64,000 nt of DNA from Nonomuraea purpurea (GTDB lineage: Bacteria > Actinomycetota > Actinomycetes > Streptosporangiales > Streptosporangiaceae). The DNA is taken from NCBI RefSeq assembly GCF_042650645.1, contig NZ_JBHSBI010000020.1, positions 1 through 64,000 on the forward strand, given 5' to 3'. Shown one piece after another: positions 34,501 through 42,960 of the stretch (the first letter of the stretch is position 1; each line of letters opens with the position of its first letter). The notes below the pieces were generated by a model that saw nothing but the letters and a program-made list of their open reading frames with translations, had not been told where the DNA came from and did no database searches. Both the position numbers and the translations under genes were made by a program.

Positions 34501-34762
34501 CCAGGCCGTTCAGCCGCTCCCTGACCCGGTTGGCCAGCTCGGCGGCGGCCTTGCGGGTGAAGGTCAGGCCCAGCACGTTCTCGGGCTTGACCAGGCCGTT
34601 GGCGACCAGCCAGACCACACGGCCCGCCATGGTCTCGCTCTTGCCCGAGCCGGCGCCGGCCATGACGACCATGGGCTGCAGCGGCGACTCGATGACCGCG
34701 GCCTGCTCTGTGGTGGGGGGCAGGATGCCGAGCTTCTCGGCGAGTTCGACGGGGCTCAGCAC
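31481..34762 (-). CDS. adnB: AdnB-like helicase-nuclease subunit, 1093 aa
   Basis: UvrD-type motor fused to a RecB-like nuclease, the architecture of actinobacterial AdnAB, which resects double-strand breaks. Walker A AGAGSGKSET (near residue 36), Walker B LLDEYQDTSHAQ, GDPCQSIYGW and VAVTRAHYHL mark the motor. The C-terminal nuclease has GRMDAVFELPDGGYEVVDWKTG with the D-x-K catalytic residues. No iron-sulfur Cys set is seen in its nuclease domain. GTG 34762 overlaps the adnA stop by 7 bases. Its 3' end overlaps the siderophore decarboxylase gene. Confidence 0.88.
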   Translation of the reverse strand: MLSPVELAEKLGILPPTTEQAAVIESPLQPMVVMAGAGSGKSETMAGRVVWLVANGLVKPENVLGLTFTRKAAAELANRVRERLNGLAEAGLVEPGALDNEPTVSTYHAYAARLVTDHALREGLEPTMRLVTPAVSWQLASRVVAMYDGPMDKIELGPPSVTAAVLELAGELQEHLRAGADVRRVGEWLKEHYDTLPGRRVAAQGKPVSVHAAREQLLPLVEAYERLKRGREVIDYGDQMSLAARIAAGHKEVGEMERARYSVVLLDEYQDTSHAQLVLLRSLYGGGHPVTAVGDPCQSIYGWRGASAGNLRRFPRDFRTGAGDPAEVRQLSVSFRNGDRVLDVAARVQLPLRMEAREVPVLVPGPNRVDRGRVTCAFHETADDEAAWIAGGIARILGQEVAPDGMPWGEKERKKTLAVQPQDVAILARRRSQFPALRRALEERDIPVEVVGLGGLLTVPEVNDIVATLRVLYDATSGDALARLLAGPRWRIGPADLRVLGEQARQLARELSESHREDDPLDQVVADLAEERGSLVDALDELPDREEWLESFSPLARTRLVALAQELRQLRAHAAQPLPDLITEVERRLGLDIEVAARSGTAGAFAARADLDAFLDAASRFAGDAEDPTLGAFLAYLQAAESEEFGLEAGRVGESNSVKLMTVHASKGLEWPIVVVPGLSQLVSSKGTIATGSIFPATPVMNSRWTENPRKLPYPLRGDAADLPRLSGLSREELAVFDVHCRERDLMEERRLAYVAVTRAHYHLIASGYRWGSATKPLAPSDFLLEIRDTADRVSVWADEVAEGATNPLLAEPAEAVWPVTPEGLRYESVLDGAHLVEEALAGTLVPAEEDEPLRAFEEERLRAWDRDTDLLLREREQHRRQPATIVELPGKLTVSSLVTLAADPGELARRIRRPVPVRPAPLARRGTSFHKWLETRWDQQRLIDDLELYDELEEADVRLAELQERFEASEWADRRPVDLEVPFETMIADRLVRGRMDAVFELPDGGYEVVDWKTGEPPKGKKAAKAATVQLAAYRLAWSHLAGVPLEKVRAAFHYVRSNRTVRPVNLLDADGLVALIERVRIADSGRPGSGA

Positions 34763-37700
34763 ACCTGGCCCCCGTTGTCGTTGACCGGGCAGCTCGACCT
34801 GGCCGCGCAGGTGCGGCAGCCGTCGTTGACCTTGGCCTGGAAGAACGGGCCCGACATGCCGGTGGCGACCGTGTCGACCAGGTCGCCCGCCCAGCCGGGG
34901 TTCTTGTCGTCGGCCAGCGCGCCCTGCTGCTGCTCAAGCGCGGCGTTCTTGCCCGCGGCCTTGCCGAGCTGCACCAGCGCGGCGCCGCCCGGCTCGGTCA
35001 TGCCGTGGCGGGCGAAGGCGCCCAGCAGCGCGGCCAGCTGGTAGACGCCGAGCTGCGGGTGACGGTCGAGGTCGCCGGCCTTGGGTTTGGAGCCGCCGGT
35101 CTTGAGGTCGATGATCACGGCCCGGCCGTCGTCGTCGGCTTCGACGCGGTCGACCCGGCCCTTGATCTGCACCCCCTCGGAGACCATCGCGGTGAACGAC
35201 TCTTCGATGGCCTTCAGCTCGCGTGGATTGTCCTGCTGCCAGCGCAGGAACTTGCCGATCATCTGCTCGGCCACCTGGCGCTGCTTGCGGTTGTACCAGA
35301 CGCCGCCGAAGTCGAGCTCCTTCCAGACCTCGTCCAGGCGTTCGCCCAGTTGGTCGGCCTCGGGCAGGTCGGTGGCGGCCAGCATGGCCAGCGCGTGGAT
35401 GACGTTGCCGAGGCCCTGGGCGGTGCTGGTGCCCGCCGCGCCGACGGCCGTCTCCAGGAGCCAGCGCAGGCCGCACTTGGTGAAGCTCTCGACCGCCGAC
35501 GGCGAGATGCTGACGATCCCGTCGGGCCAGCTCAGCGGGCGGTCGTCGGAGATCGGCGTCAGGGCGTACCAGTCGTTGGGGTGGGCGCCCTGGACCCCGG
35601 CGGCGGCCAGGCGGGCGAGCTGCCGCGCCGCCTTCTGCCGGACCTTCTGGGACCTGGTCGGGTCGGTGACCGCGCTGCGCAGGTCGGCCACCAGCGCGGA
35701 CATGGTCAGCCAGCGGGCCCGGTCGTCCACCGTGGCCGTCTCGACCGCGCCGGGCAGCAGCTCCTCCAGGAACCTGGACGCCCGCTCGTCGGTGTCCTCG
35801 CCGCCGACCGCGGTCACCACCAGCCTGTGCCTGGCCCTGGTGACGGCCACGTAGAACAGCCTGCGCTCCTCGGCCAGCAGCTTGGAGACCAGCGAGGTGG
35901 CGTTCGGCTTGGCGCCCTCGACCACCTCGATCAGGTCCTCGACGCCGAGCAGCGAGCCGCGCAGGCGCAGGTCGGGCCAGACGCCCTCCTGCACGCCCGC
36001 GACGACCACGACGTCCCATTCGAGGCCCTTGGAGCGGTGGGCGGTCAGCACGCGTACGGCGTCGCCGTCGGGCGCCCTGTCGGCCAGCGTGTCGCCGGGG
36101 ATCTCCTGGGCGGCCAGGTCGTCGATGAACACCTCGGGGCCCGCGTGCGGCATGCGGTCCACGAATTTGGCGGCGTGGTCGAACAGGGCCACCACGGCGT
36201 CGAGGTCGCGGTCGGCCTGGGCGCCTCTGGGGCCGCCCGCCATGCTCATCTCGGCCCAGCGCTCGGCCAGGCCGCTGGCGTGCCACACGGCCCACAGCAG
36301 GTCCTCGGCGGTGCCGTCGTGGGCCGCCGCCTCGCGGGCGGTGGCCAGCAGCTTGCCGACGCGCTCGGCGGGCAGCGCGACGTGGGGTTCGAGGCGGGTC
36401 AGCTCGCGGATGTCCTGGACGGCGGCCACGAGCAGCTCTCCGGACGAGCGCGCGTCGCCGTCGGAGACCTCGTTCTCGGCGATCTTGAGCGCGCGGCGCA
36501 GGCGGCGCACGCCGATCATGTCGGTGCCGCCGAGCGGCCCCGTCAGCAGCTCCTCCGCCACTCCCTCGTCGAGCTGGGCCGGGTCGAGCGCGACCTTGAA
36601 CATGGTGAGCAGCGGGCGTACGCCGGGCTCCTGCGCGATCGGCACTTCGTCACCCGCGATCATCGTGGGCACGCCCGCGTTGACCAGCGCCCTGCGCAGC
36701 AGCGGGACCTGCCGTTTGGCCGAGCGGACCAGCACCGCCATCCGGTGCCAGGGCACCCCGTCGATCAGGTGGGCGCGGCGCAGCGTGTCGGCCACGATCG
36801 CGGCCTCCTGGCTGGTGCTGTCGGCCAGCAGCACGCGCGCCTGGCCGGAATCGGCCTCCAGGAGCGGCGCCAGGTCGCGGTGGCCATGGCGGTGGTCGTG
36901 CTCGGGAGCGAGGGCGATGGGCAGCTTGGCCGCCACCCTGCGCGAGGCCTCCAGCAGGTCGGCCCCGCTCCTGCGGCACACCCGCAGCGCCAGCACCGGC
37001 GCCTCGCGGCCGTCGCGGGTGGGGAAGCGCTCGGGGAACTTCATGATGCCCTGCACGTCGGCGCCCCTGAACCCGTAGATCGACTGGTCGGGGTCGCCCA
37101 CCGCGATCAGGTCGCGGCCGTCGCCCGCGAGCTGGGCCAGCAGGAGCTCCTGCGCCGGGTCGGTGTCCTGGTACTCGTCCACGAACACCACGTCGTGCGC
37201 CGCCCGCTCCCGCTCGCGCACCTCCGGCCTGGCCAGCAGGGCCGAGGCGGCGCCGATCAGCTCGGCGTAGTCGTAGGTCTCCTGCGGGTCGAGGTCGAAC
37301 CTGAGCTGGTAGCGCTCGGAGAATCGGCCCGCCGCCGTCCAGTCGCCGCGCCCGTGCCTGCGGCCCAGCGCGACCAGGCGTTCGCCGTCGAGGCCGCGTT
37401 CGCCGGCCCTGGACAGGAAGTCGCGCAGCTCCTCGGCGAACCCGCGGGTCTTGAGCGGCTCGCGCAGCGACTGGGGCCAGTCGAGCCCGCCGTTCTCCAG
37501 CTCGCCGTGGAGCAGGCGGCGGATCTCCAGAAGCTGCTCGGGGCCGGTGAGCAGGCGCGGCGGGGCCTTGCCGTCGAGGATCGACTCGCGGCGCAGGAGC
37601 GCGTAGGCGTAGGAGTGGAAGGTCAGGGCCAGCGGGGTGCGGGTGGTGCGGCGCAGGCGTCCTGTGACACGGTGGCGCAGTTCCTCGGCGGCCTTGCGGC

Positions 37701-37923
37701 TGAAGGTGAGGATGAGCACGCGTTCTGGATCGGTGCCGCGCCGTTCGATCCTGTCGACGACGCTCTCCACGATCGTGGTGGTCTTGCCGGTGCCGGGACC
37801 CGCCAGGACGAGGAGGGGGCCGCTGTCGTGCTCGACCACGGCACGCTGGTGCTCATCGAGCACAGGGGGCACAACAGGACCGTCGCTGCCACGTCGTACC
37901 AACCGCCAGGTCTGACCACTCAC
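34756..37923 (-). CDS. adnA: AdnA-like helicase-nuclease subunit with Fe-S cysteines, 1055 aa
   Basis: Upstream partner of adnB. N-terminal UvrD-type motor: Walker A AGPGTGKTTT (near residue 40), VFVDEYQDTDPAQ, GDPDQSIYGFRG. C-terminal RecB-like nuclease: GRVDRVEADDDGRAVIIDLKTGG. A Cys in FTKCGLRW plus the terminal CRTCAARSSC and last VC give the four ligands expected for an AddB/AdnA-type 4Fe-4S cluster. GTG 37923 is chosen since the protein then starts at VSGQTWRLVRR; frames further upstream are not coding. With adnB it forms a two-gene unit. Confidence 0.88.
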   Translation of the reverse strand: MSGQTWRLVRRGSDGPVVPPVLDEHQRAVVEHDSGPLLVLAGPGTGKTTTIVESVVDRIERRGTDPERVLILTFSRKAAEELRHRVTGRLRRTTRTPLALTFHSYAYALLRRESILDGKAPPRLLTGPEQLLEIRRLLHGELENGGLDWPQSLREPLKTRGFAEELRDFLSRAGERGLDGERLVALGRRHGRGDWTAAGRFSERYQLRFDLDPQETYDYAELIGAASALLARPEVRERERAAHDVVFVDEYQDTDPAQELLLAQLAGDGRDLIAVGDPDQSIYGFRGADVQGIMKFPERFPTRDGREAPVLALRVCRRSGADLLEASRRVAAKLPIALAPEHDHRHGHRDLAPLLEADSGQARVLLADSTSQEAAIVADTLRRAHLIDGVPWHRMAVLVRSAKRQVPLLRRALVNAGVPTMIAGDEVPIAQEPGVRPLLTMFKVALDPAQLDEGVAEELLTGPLGGTDMIGVRRLRRALKIAENEVSDGDARSSGELLVAAVQDIRELTRLEPHVALPAERVGKLLATAREAAAHDGTAEDLLWAVWHASGLAERWAEMSMAGGPRGAQADRDLDAVVALFDHAAKFVDRMPHAGPEVFIDDLAAQEIPGDTLADRAPDGDAVRVLTAHRSKGLEWDVVVVAGVQEGVWPDLRLRGSLLGVEDLIEVVEGAKPNATSLVSKLLAEERRLFYVAVTRARHRLVVTAVGGEDTDERASRFLEELLPGAVETATVDDRARWLTMSALVADLRSAVTDPTRSQKVRQKAARQLARLAAAGVQGAHPNDWYALTPISDDRPLSWPDGIVSISPSAVESFTKCGLRWLLETAVGAAGTSTAQGLGNVIHALAMLAATDLPEADQLGERLDEVWKELDFGGVWYNRKQRQVAEQMIGKFLRWQQDNPRELKAIEESFTAMVSEGVQIKGRVDRVEADDDGRAVIIDLKTGGSKPKAGDLDRHPQLGVYQLAALLGAFARHGMTEPGGAALVQLGKAAGKNAALEQQQGALADDKNPGWAGDLVDTVATGMSGPFFQAKVNDGCRTCAARSSCPVNDNGGQVC

Positions 37924-38165
37924 AGCACTAGATTCCACCAGACCACGGGGACAGATCGGGCCCACTTGCCGATGATCCGCCTACCGTACCCGGGCAAACC
38001 CCAACTTTCCCGACGCAACGCCGCACCAATTGCCGGGTTTTGAACCCCGAAGCCGGTCAAGAAGACGCTCGTCACGGCGAACAGCCCGTGAGCCTTCACG
38101 ACCGGCCATGACGGACGGCTACTGGCGACGGCGCGTGCGGTGACCTTGGCAGCGCCGTACAAGAA

Positions 38166-41018
38166 TCATGAGAAGAGCTGATCAACCACCCGAGCAGTGG
38201 CCTTGCCGTCGTCGCGGGGAGCATAGGTCGCGCGGAAAGACTCGTATCGGTCGGCGTGGGAGGCCGCCACCTCGTCGATCGAACGCAGCGCGTCGATCAC
38301 GTCGGCGGACGTCGACAACACCGGCCCCGGCGCCTGCTCGGCCAGGTCCAGGTAGAGCCCTCGCTTGTTCGCGTACTTCGCCATGTCGTAGCCGTAGAAG
38401 ACGATCGGCCGCCCCGTGCACACGAAGTCGAACATGACCGAGGAGTAGTCGGTCACGAGGACGTCGGCGATCAGGAGCAACTCGGCGATGTCCGGATATG
38501 TGGTGACGTCGCGGGCGATGTCGGGGACGGCGGGCGCGGCCTGCATCGGATGGGCCCGCACCAGGATCTCGTGGTCGGCGCCCAGCGTCTCACGCGCCTT
38601 GGCCAGATCCAGCTTGACCATCGCGTTCTTGCGGTCGTAGTCGCGCCACGTGGGCGCGTACAGGACCACCCGCTTGCCCTCGATGAGCCCCAGCCGCTCG
38701 CGCACCGCGGCGGCCAGTTCCTCGCGGTCGGGCGAGTTGAGCACGTCGTTGCGCGGCAGCCCGCTCTCCAGGATCTCGCCCTTGTAGCCGAACGCCTTGC
38801 GCAGCACCGGCGTCGCCCACGGCGACTGCGAGAGCAGCAGGTCCCAGCCGCGCACCTCGGCCGCCTGGCGGTGCCAGATCGGCGGCCGGGGGTCGCGGTT
38901 CATGTGGGACTGGTCGTTGCCGATGTGCTTGGCCGGGGTGCCGTGCCACGTCTGCAGCACCACCTGGTCCTCGCGGGCGCGGAACCAGATGGGCAGGAAC
39001 GAGTTGGTCACGATGTGGCGGGACCTGGCCAGCGCGGCGTGGTGCTCGCGGCTGCCCGCGCGCACCACGGTCGCCCCGCCGGGCGGCACGAACGCGCCGT
39101 CCTTGACGACCCAGATGTGCTCGCGGTCGTCGCCGCGCCGCAGCCGCTCCTCGTAGATGGCGCGGACGCTGTCGGCGTAGAGCCGCCCGTCGTTGACGAC
39201 GTAGACGGTCGCGTCGTTCAGCGGCTCGGAGCGCTGGGCCGGGTAGAAGACGCGGCGCAGCACGTGGGTGCCGGCGACGCCGCGTTCGTCGGCCGGGCGA
39301 GCCTCCTCGACCGTCACCACGGGCACGTCGAACCGCGTGGAGATCATGCGGTAGGTGTGGCCGCCGAGCGTGCGCGGCTCCTCGTCGAGCCCCTGCAGCG
39401 CCGCGTGGTCCATGCGCAGCGGGACGATCTCGCCGGACGGGTGGCGGCTGGACATGTTCCAGGTGCCGGACGACAGCGGCACGGCCTCGCCGAAGCGGTC
39501 CATGGCCGACGGCTCGACCCGTACGGTGAACTCCTCGCCGGAGCGCTCCATGGGCAGTTGGTAGGACAGCCCGGACCGGTGCCGCAACGTCAGCGTGCGG
39601 GCCCCCGGCGCGTCGGGATAGTGGCCGCGCAGGATCAGCGCGGAGCCCTCCCAGACCGCCGAGGTGATCACCGGGCGGATGCGGTGGGCCGAGACGACGA
39701 CGCGGTCACGCCGGTCGCCCAGCACGGTGATCTCGCGGTCGCCCACCGGCGTGCGGGTCTCGACCAGGTCGGCCAGCATGACCGAGGCCGCGGGGTCGCC
39801 CTTGGGCTCGACCCAGAGCCGCCGCCCGTCCTTCTCCTGCACCAGCGCGGACACCGCGAGCCCGACCACCACCTCGGTGCCGCCCTCGGAGGGCGTGAAG
39901 TCGGCGGCGATGCGGTGGCCGCCCAGCCGCGCGTGGCCCTTGGTCACGCTGCGGCCAGGCAGGGAGATCTTCAGCTCAAGGCGCTCGCCGTCGACCGACA
40001 CGCCCGTCAGCTCGGCCCTGTTGGGCTGGAGCACGACCTGCAGCGCACGATCGGAGGTCCAGACCGGCCTGACCCACCAGCCCGGCTTGAGCTTGAGCCC
40101 GGCGGGCCGCTCCGGCCGGCCGATCGAGGAGCCGCGCAGCAGGCCGATCGCCCGCGCGCCACGGCTCCAGAACACGATCTCGGCCCGCCACGTCGTGGTG
40201 TCGGGCACGGACGGCCGGTGCCGCATCCGGCGGCGCACGGCGGAGACCACCCCGCGGACGGCGCCGCGCCAGCGCAGCGGGAAGGGGCTCAGCTCGGCGG
40301 TGAACCCCGACCAGTCGTAGTTGCACCCCGGCTCGCGCGCCCCGTGGGTGGCCTCCGGCGCCAGTACGCGGCGCGTGCGCATGCGGACGGGCGGCAGCCA
40401 GCGCGGCCCGCGCAGCACCACGGTCGCCCAGTTGAACCGGCGGCTGCGGACCGACAGCCCCGCCAGGTAGGCGAAGCCGGTGACGCGCAGCTTGCCGTCG
40501 ACCCAGACGATGTCGTCGATGTGGGTCACCGGTACCATGTCGGCGCGCCGCAGGCGGTAGAGGTCGGGCGGCAGCTCGTCACGGAAGGGCAGGTCGGCGT
40601 ACCAGCGCAGGCCCTTGCGGATGCGCTTGGACGGCTCGGCGGCGGCTGTCACGACCTTGACCAGCCTCTCGCCGTCGACGAGTTCGTCGTCGGGGCGCTG
40701 CTCGATCAGGTGGTAGATGACGCGGCGCGCGACCGGCAGGTCGCGTTTGACGCGCGCCTCGACCGCCGCCAGGTAGGGGCGCACGAGATCGAGCATCTCG
40801 CGCCGCCGCGCCGGGCCGCGCTTGACCGCGAGGTCGATGCGCGCCCCGAGGGGGCCGCTGAGCACCTCGGTGTCGTACGCCGCGTCGCGGCCGCCGGGAC
40901 CGACCGCTCGCATGACCGCTTCGAGAGGCTCGCCCCGATCGCAAAGATCCTGGACAGCCTTAAGGCGGTCGGCGTGCGAATCGCCGCCTTGGCTCTGGGC
41001 TGTGACGCCGGTGGCCAT
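38166..41018 (-). CDS. CDP-glycerol glycerophosphotransferase (TagF-like) with large N-terminal region, 950 aa
   Basis: The C-terminal ~380 residues are a Glyphos_transf (PF04464) domain: TWHGTPAKHIGND, LPRNDVLN, YAPTWRDY and VTDYSSVMFDF. This domain polymerises or primes glycerol-phosphate chains in teichoic-acid-type wall polymers. The first ~560 residues are unlike a GT2 glycosyltransferase: an Arg-rich helical start, then beta-rich segments of unknown type, perhaps for substrate or wall binding. ATG 41018 is supported by AAAGGCGG; an upstream ATG at 41084 is possible. No transmembrane segment is obvious. Confidence 0.82.
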   Translation of the reverse strand: MATGVTAQSQGGDSHADRLKAVQDLCDRGEPLEAVMRAVGPGGRDAAYDTEVLSGPLGARIDLAVKRGPARRREMLDLVRPYLAAVEARVKRDLPVARRVIYHLIEQRPDDELVDGERLVKVVTAAAEPSKRIRKGLRWYADLPFRDELPPDLYRLRRADMVPVTHIDDIVWVDGKLRVTGFAYLAGLSVRSRRFNWATVVLRGPRWLPPVRMRTRRVLAPEATHGAREPGCNYDWSGFTAELSPFPLRWRGAVRGVVSAVRRRMRHRPSVPDTTTWRAEIVFWSRGARAIGLLRGSSIGRPERPAGLKLKPGWWVRPVWTSDRALQVVLQPNRAELTGVSVDGERLELKISLPGRSVTKGHARLGGHRIAADFTPSEGGTEVVVGLAVSALVQEKDGRRLWVEPKGDPAASVMLADLVETRTPVGDREITVLGDRRDRVVVSAHRIRPVITSAVWEGSALILRGHYPDAPGARTLTLRHRSGLSYQLPMERSGEEFTVRVEPSAMDRFGEAVPLSSGTWNMSSRHPSGEIVPLRMDHAALQGLDEEPRTLGGHTYRMISTRFDVPVVTVEEARPADERGVAGTHVLRRVFYPAQRSEPLNDATVYVVNDGRLYADSVRAIYEERLRRGDDREHIWVVKDGAFVPPGGATVVRAGSREHHAALARSRHIVTNSFLPIWFRAREDQVVLQTWHGTPAKHIGNDQSHMNRDPRPPIWHRQAAEVRGWDLLLSQSPWATPVLRKAFGYKGEILESGLPRNDVLNSPDREELAAAVRERLGLIEGKRVVLYAPTWRDYDRKNAMVKLDLAKARETLGADHEILVRAHPMQAAPAVPDIARDVTTYPDIAELLLIADVLVTDYSSVMFDFVCTGRPIVFYGYDMAKYANKRGLYLDLAEQAPGPVLSTSADVIDALRSIDEVAASHADRYESFRATYAPRDDGKATARVVDQLFS

Positions 41019-41121
41019 AGAGGTGGCACCGCCTTTCGGGCCGCCATCAGTGTTCTGCCTATGGTAAGCGGAGTCACATGTCACAGATTCGCCCGATTGG
41101 CGAAAGCCCAGGTCAGGACCC

Positions 41122-41436
41122 TTACTGAAAATCGGCTGAACGCCCGTCCCACCGTGCCAGGCGCATGTCCACGCGCTCTCCGCGCAGCGGGGTGCCTTCT
41201 TCGCGCCAGTGGGCCAGGCAGCGTTGTACGTGGTCAGGGGCCGCTCCGGTGCCGTCGGCGTGGACCACGCGCCACCACGGGACGCCGCCGCCCCACGTGG
41301 ACATCACCTTGCCGACCTGGCGCGGTCCGCCCTCGCCCAGATACTCGGCGATGTCCCCGTAGGCCATGACCTTGCCGGGCGGGATGTGCTCGACGAGATC
41401 GAGCACCCGCTCCGCGAAGGGATTCAGGGGGTCCAT
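41122..41436 (-). CDS. alkyltransferase-like protein (ATL / MGMT family), 104 aa
   Basis: Small DNA-binding domain of the O6-alkylguanine methyltransferase family, without the acceptor Cys: the PCHR motif reads PWWRV (near residue 53), the defining change in ATLs. ATLs bind O6-alkylguanine and hand it to nucleotide excision repair. The helix-turn-helix (VMAYGDIAEYLG) and GGPRQVGKVMS wing are present. The start overlaps the upstream gene by 13 bases. Its company with UvrD and AdnAB genes fits a repair function. Confidence 0.9.
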   Translation of the reverse strand: MDPLNPFAERVLDLVEHIPPGKVMAYGDIAEYLGEGGPRQVGKVMSTWGGGVPWWRVVHADGTGAAPDHVQRCLAHWREEGTPLRGERVDMRLARWDGRSADFQ

Positions 41437-41783
41437 GCCGCAGGGCCCGCCTCGATGATCTCGTCGAACTTGCCGATCTCCATCACCGACCCGTTCGACA
41501 GGACCTCGATGACGCCGTCGCGCACCGCGTACACCTCGCCGTCCTCGCCCACGAGCCGGGCGCCGAGCACGGCCGACAGCCGCAGGAGCTGGGCCACCTG
41601 CCAGTCGGAGCCGGGCTCGCCGACCAGGTGTCCCTGCCAGCGCGCCACCGCGTGCGCGCCGCCGCCGTGGCCGGCCACGATCTCGTCAGATCCGCGCAGC
41701 CCGAAACCGGCAGGCGCGATGGCCTTCGCGAGCTCCGCGAAGGCGAGTGGCGACTCGCGCACCACCCGCAGCTCGTATCCCAT
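41424..41783 (-). CDS. hypothetical protein, 119 aa
   Basis: Unrecognised cytosolic protein. It has mixed alpha/beta composition, a Gly/His patch (AGHGGGAHAVARWQGH near residue 38) and a tail rich in acidic residues (EIGKFDEIIEAGP). It lies between a mycosin gene and the ATL gene and overlaps the latter by 13 bases, so translation is probably coupled. ATG 41783 has no clear ribosome site. No function is proposed. Confidence 0.7.
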   Translation of the reverse strand: MGYELRVVRESPLAFAELAKAIAPAGFGLRGSDEIVAGHGGGAHAVARWQGHLVGEPGSDWQVAQLLRLSAVLGARLVGEDGEVYAVRDGVIEVLSNGSVMEIGKFDEIIEAGPAAWTP

Positions 41784-41805
41784 GACGCGCGACCATAGCG
41801 GATCT

Positions 41806-42960
41806 TTACTCTTCCCGACGATTGTTGAGCAGCATGATGGCCCCGCAGAACATGACGAGCGCCACCAGCACCCCGCCCCCGTACAACCACATCCGCCACG
41901 GATCGGGCCCCGGCGGCGTCGGAACGGGCGAATCTTCGCCCTTGCCGAAGTACTGCTGCCCAGGGGCGACGCTGCGTTGCGCCCCGGTCAGGCGCTCCGC
42001 GGCGTTCAGCGCGGCGGCGGCGTCGACCACGCCGTAGCCGGTCTGGTCGTCGTACCCGGCGGCGGGCCTGCCCCGCGCGCTCGCCGCCAGCGCCTGGGCG
42101 ACCTGCTCGGGCGGCAGGCTCGGGTAGCGCGACTTGACGAGCGCGGCCACGCCCGACACGAGCGCGGCGGCCGAGCTGGTGCCCTCGGACACCTCGTATC
42201 CGCTCTTGCGCTTGACCACGGGCACGCCGACGCCGGGCGCGGAGACCAGCACGGAGAGGTTGTCGCTGCTGAACGGCGCACGTTTGCCCTGCTTGTCGGT
42301 GGCCGCCACGCCGATGACGCCGGGGTAGCCGGCGGGGAAGCTCCAGTAGGAGGTGCCGTTCTCCTTGGCGTAGGAGGTCTGGCCGTCGTTGCCGACGGCG
42401 GCGATCAGCACGACGCCCTTGCCCAGCGCGTACGAGACGGCCTCGCGCTCCGACCGCAGCGGGCCGTAGGAGCCGATCGACATGCTGACGACCTGGGCCC
42501 CGTGGTTGGCCGCGTACTTGAGGGCGCGCGCGAGCGGGCTCTCGGCGGGCTGGTCGCCCGCCGACGGCGGGACCATGGCCTGTGGCTGATCGTCGTCCAC
42601 GACCATGGGCAGCGACAGGATGCGCGCCGCCGGCGCGACGCCGACGAACCCGTCGTCCTCGCCGGAGGCGGCGATCAGCCCGGCCATGGCGGTGCCGTGC
42701 CTGCCCGGCGCCACCTCGCGGCTGGTCGTGCCCGAGGTCATGTCGGGGCCCCCGCTCACGCGTCCCCGCAGCTCCTTGACCTTGCCGTCCACGGCGCTGT
42801 CGATGACGGCGACGGTGACGTTCTCGCCCTTGGTGACCGTCCAGGCCTGTTCGACGTTGAGCGCGTCGAGCACCCACTGCTGCTGCTCCCTGACGGGGTC
42901 GGCCGCGGAGCCCGAGAAGACCAGCAGGGCGGCTGTCAGCGCGCGTACGGCGGTCAGCAC
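41806..42960 (-). CDS. mycosin-like S8 serine protease (module A), 384 aa
   Basis: Subtilisin-family protease of the mycosin (MycP) type. A signal peptide (about 1-20) leads to the peptidase domain: catalytic Asp in AVIDSAVDG (near 53), His in GRHGTAMAG (near 88), Ser in GTSSAAALVSG (near 270). A Pro-rich linker, one C-terminal transmembrane helix (WLYGGGVLVALVMFCGAIML) and a charged tail (NNRREE) anchor it. Mycosins serve type VII (ESX) secretion, yet no Ecc or Esx gene is nearby. GTG 42960 overlaps the partner gene's stop. Confidence 0.88.
   Translation of the reverse strand: MLTAVRALTAALLVFSGSAADPVREQQQWVLDALNVEQAWTVTKGENVTVAVIDSAVDGKVKELRGRVSGGPDMTSGTTSREVAPGRHGTAMAGLIAASGEDDGFVGVAPAARILSLPMVVDDDQPQAMVPPSAGDQPAESPLARALKYAANHGAQVVSMSIGSYGPLRSEREAVSYALGKGVVLIAAVGNDGQTSYAKENGTSYWSFPAGYPGVIGVAATDKQGKRAPFSSDNLSVLVSAPGVGVPVVKRKSGYEVSEGTSSAAALVSGVAALVKSRYPSLPPEQVAQALAASARGRPAAGYDDQTGYGVVDAAAALNAAERLTGAQRSVAPGQQYFGKGEDSPVPTPPGPDPWRMWLYGGGVLVALVMFCGAIMLLNNRREE

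Noticed and set aside
31415..35044. A very long open frame (about 1200 codons) on the plus strand opposite adnB
   Set aside because: It is the mirror of a strongly biased coding sequence; the minus-strand frame has all helicase and nuclease motifs, the plus-strand frame has none and a composition of Gly/Arg/Val/Ala/Gln.
35005..38043. A long plus-strand open frame opposite adnA
   Set aside because: Antisense shadow of AdnA caused by GC-rich third positions; no recognisable motif.
38256..41369. A long plus-strand open frame opposite the TagF-like gene
   Set aside because: Antisense shadow; the minus strand has the glycerophosphotransferase motifs.
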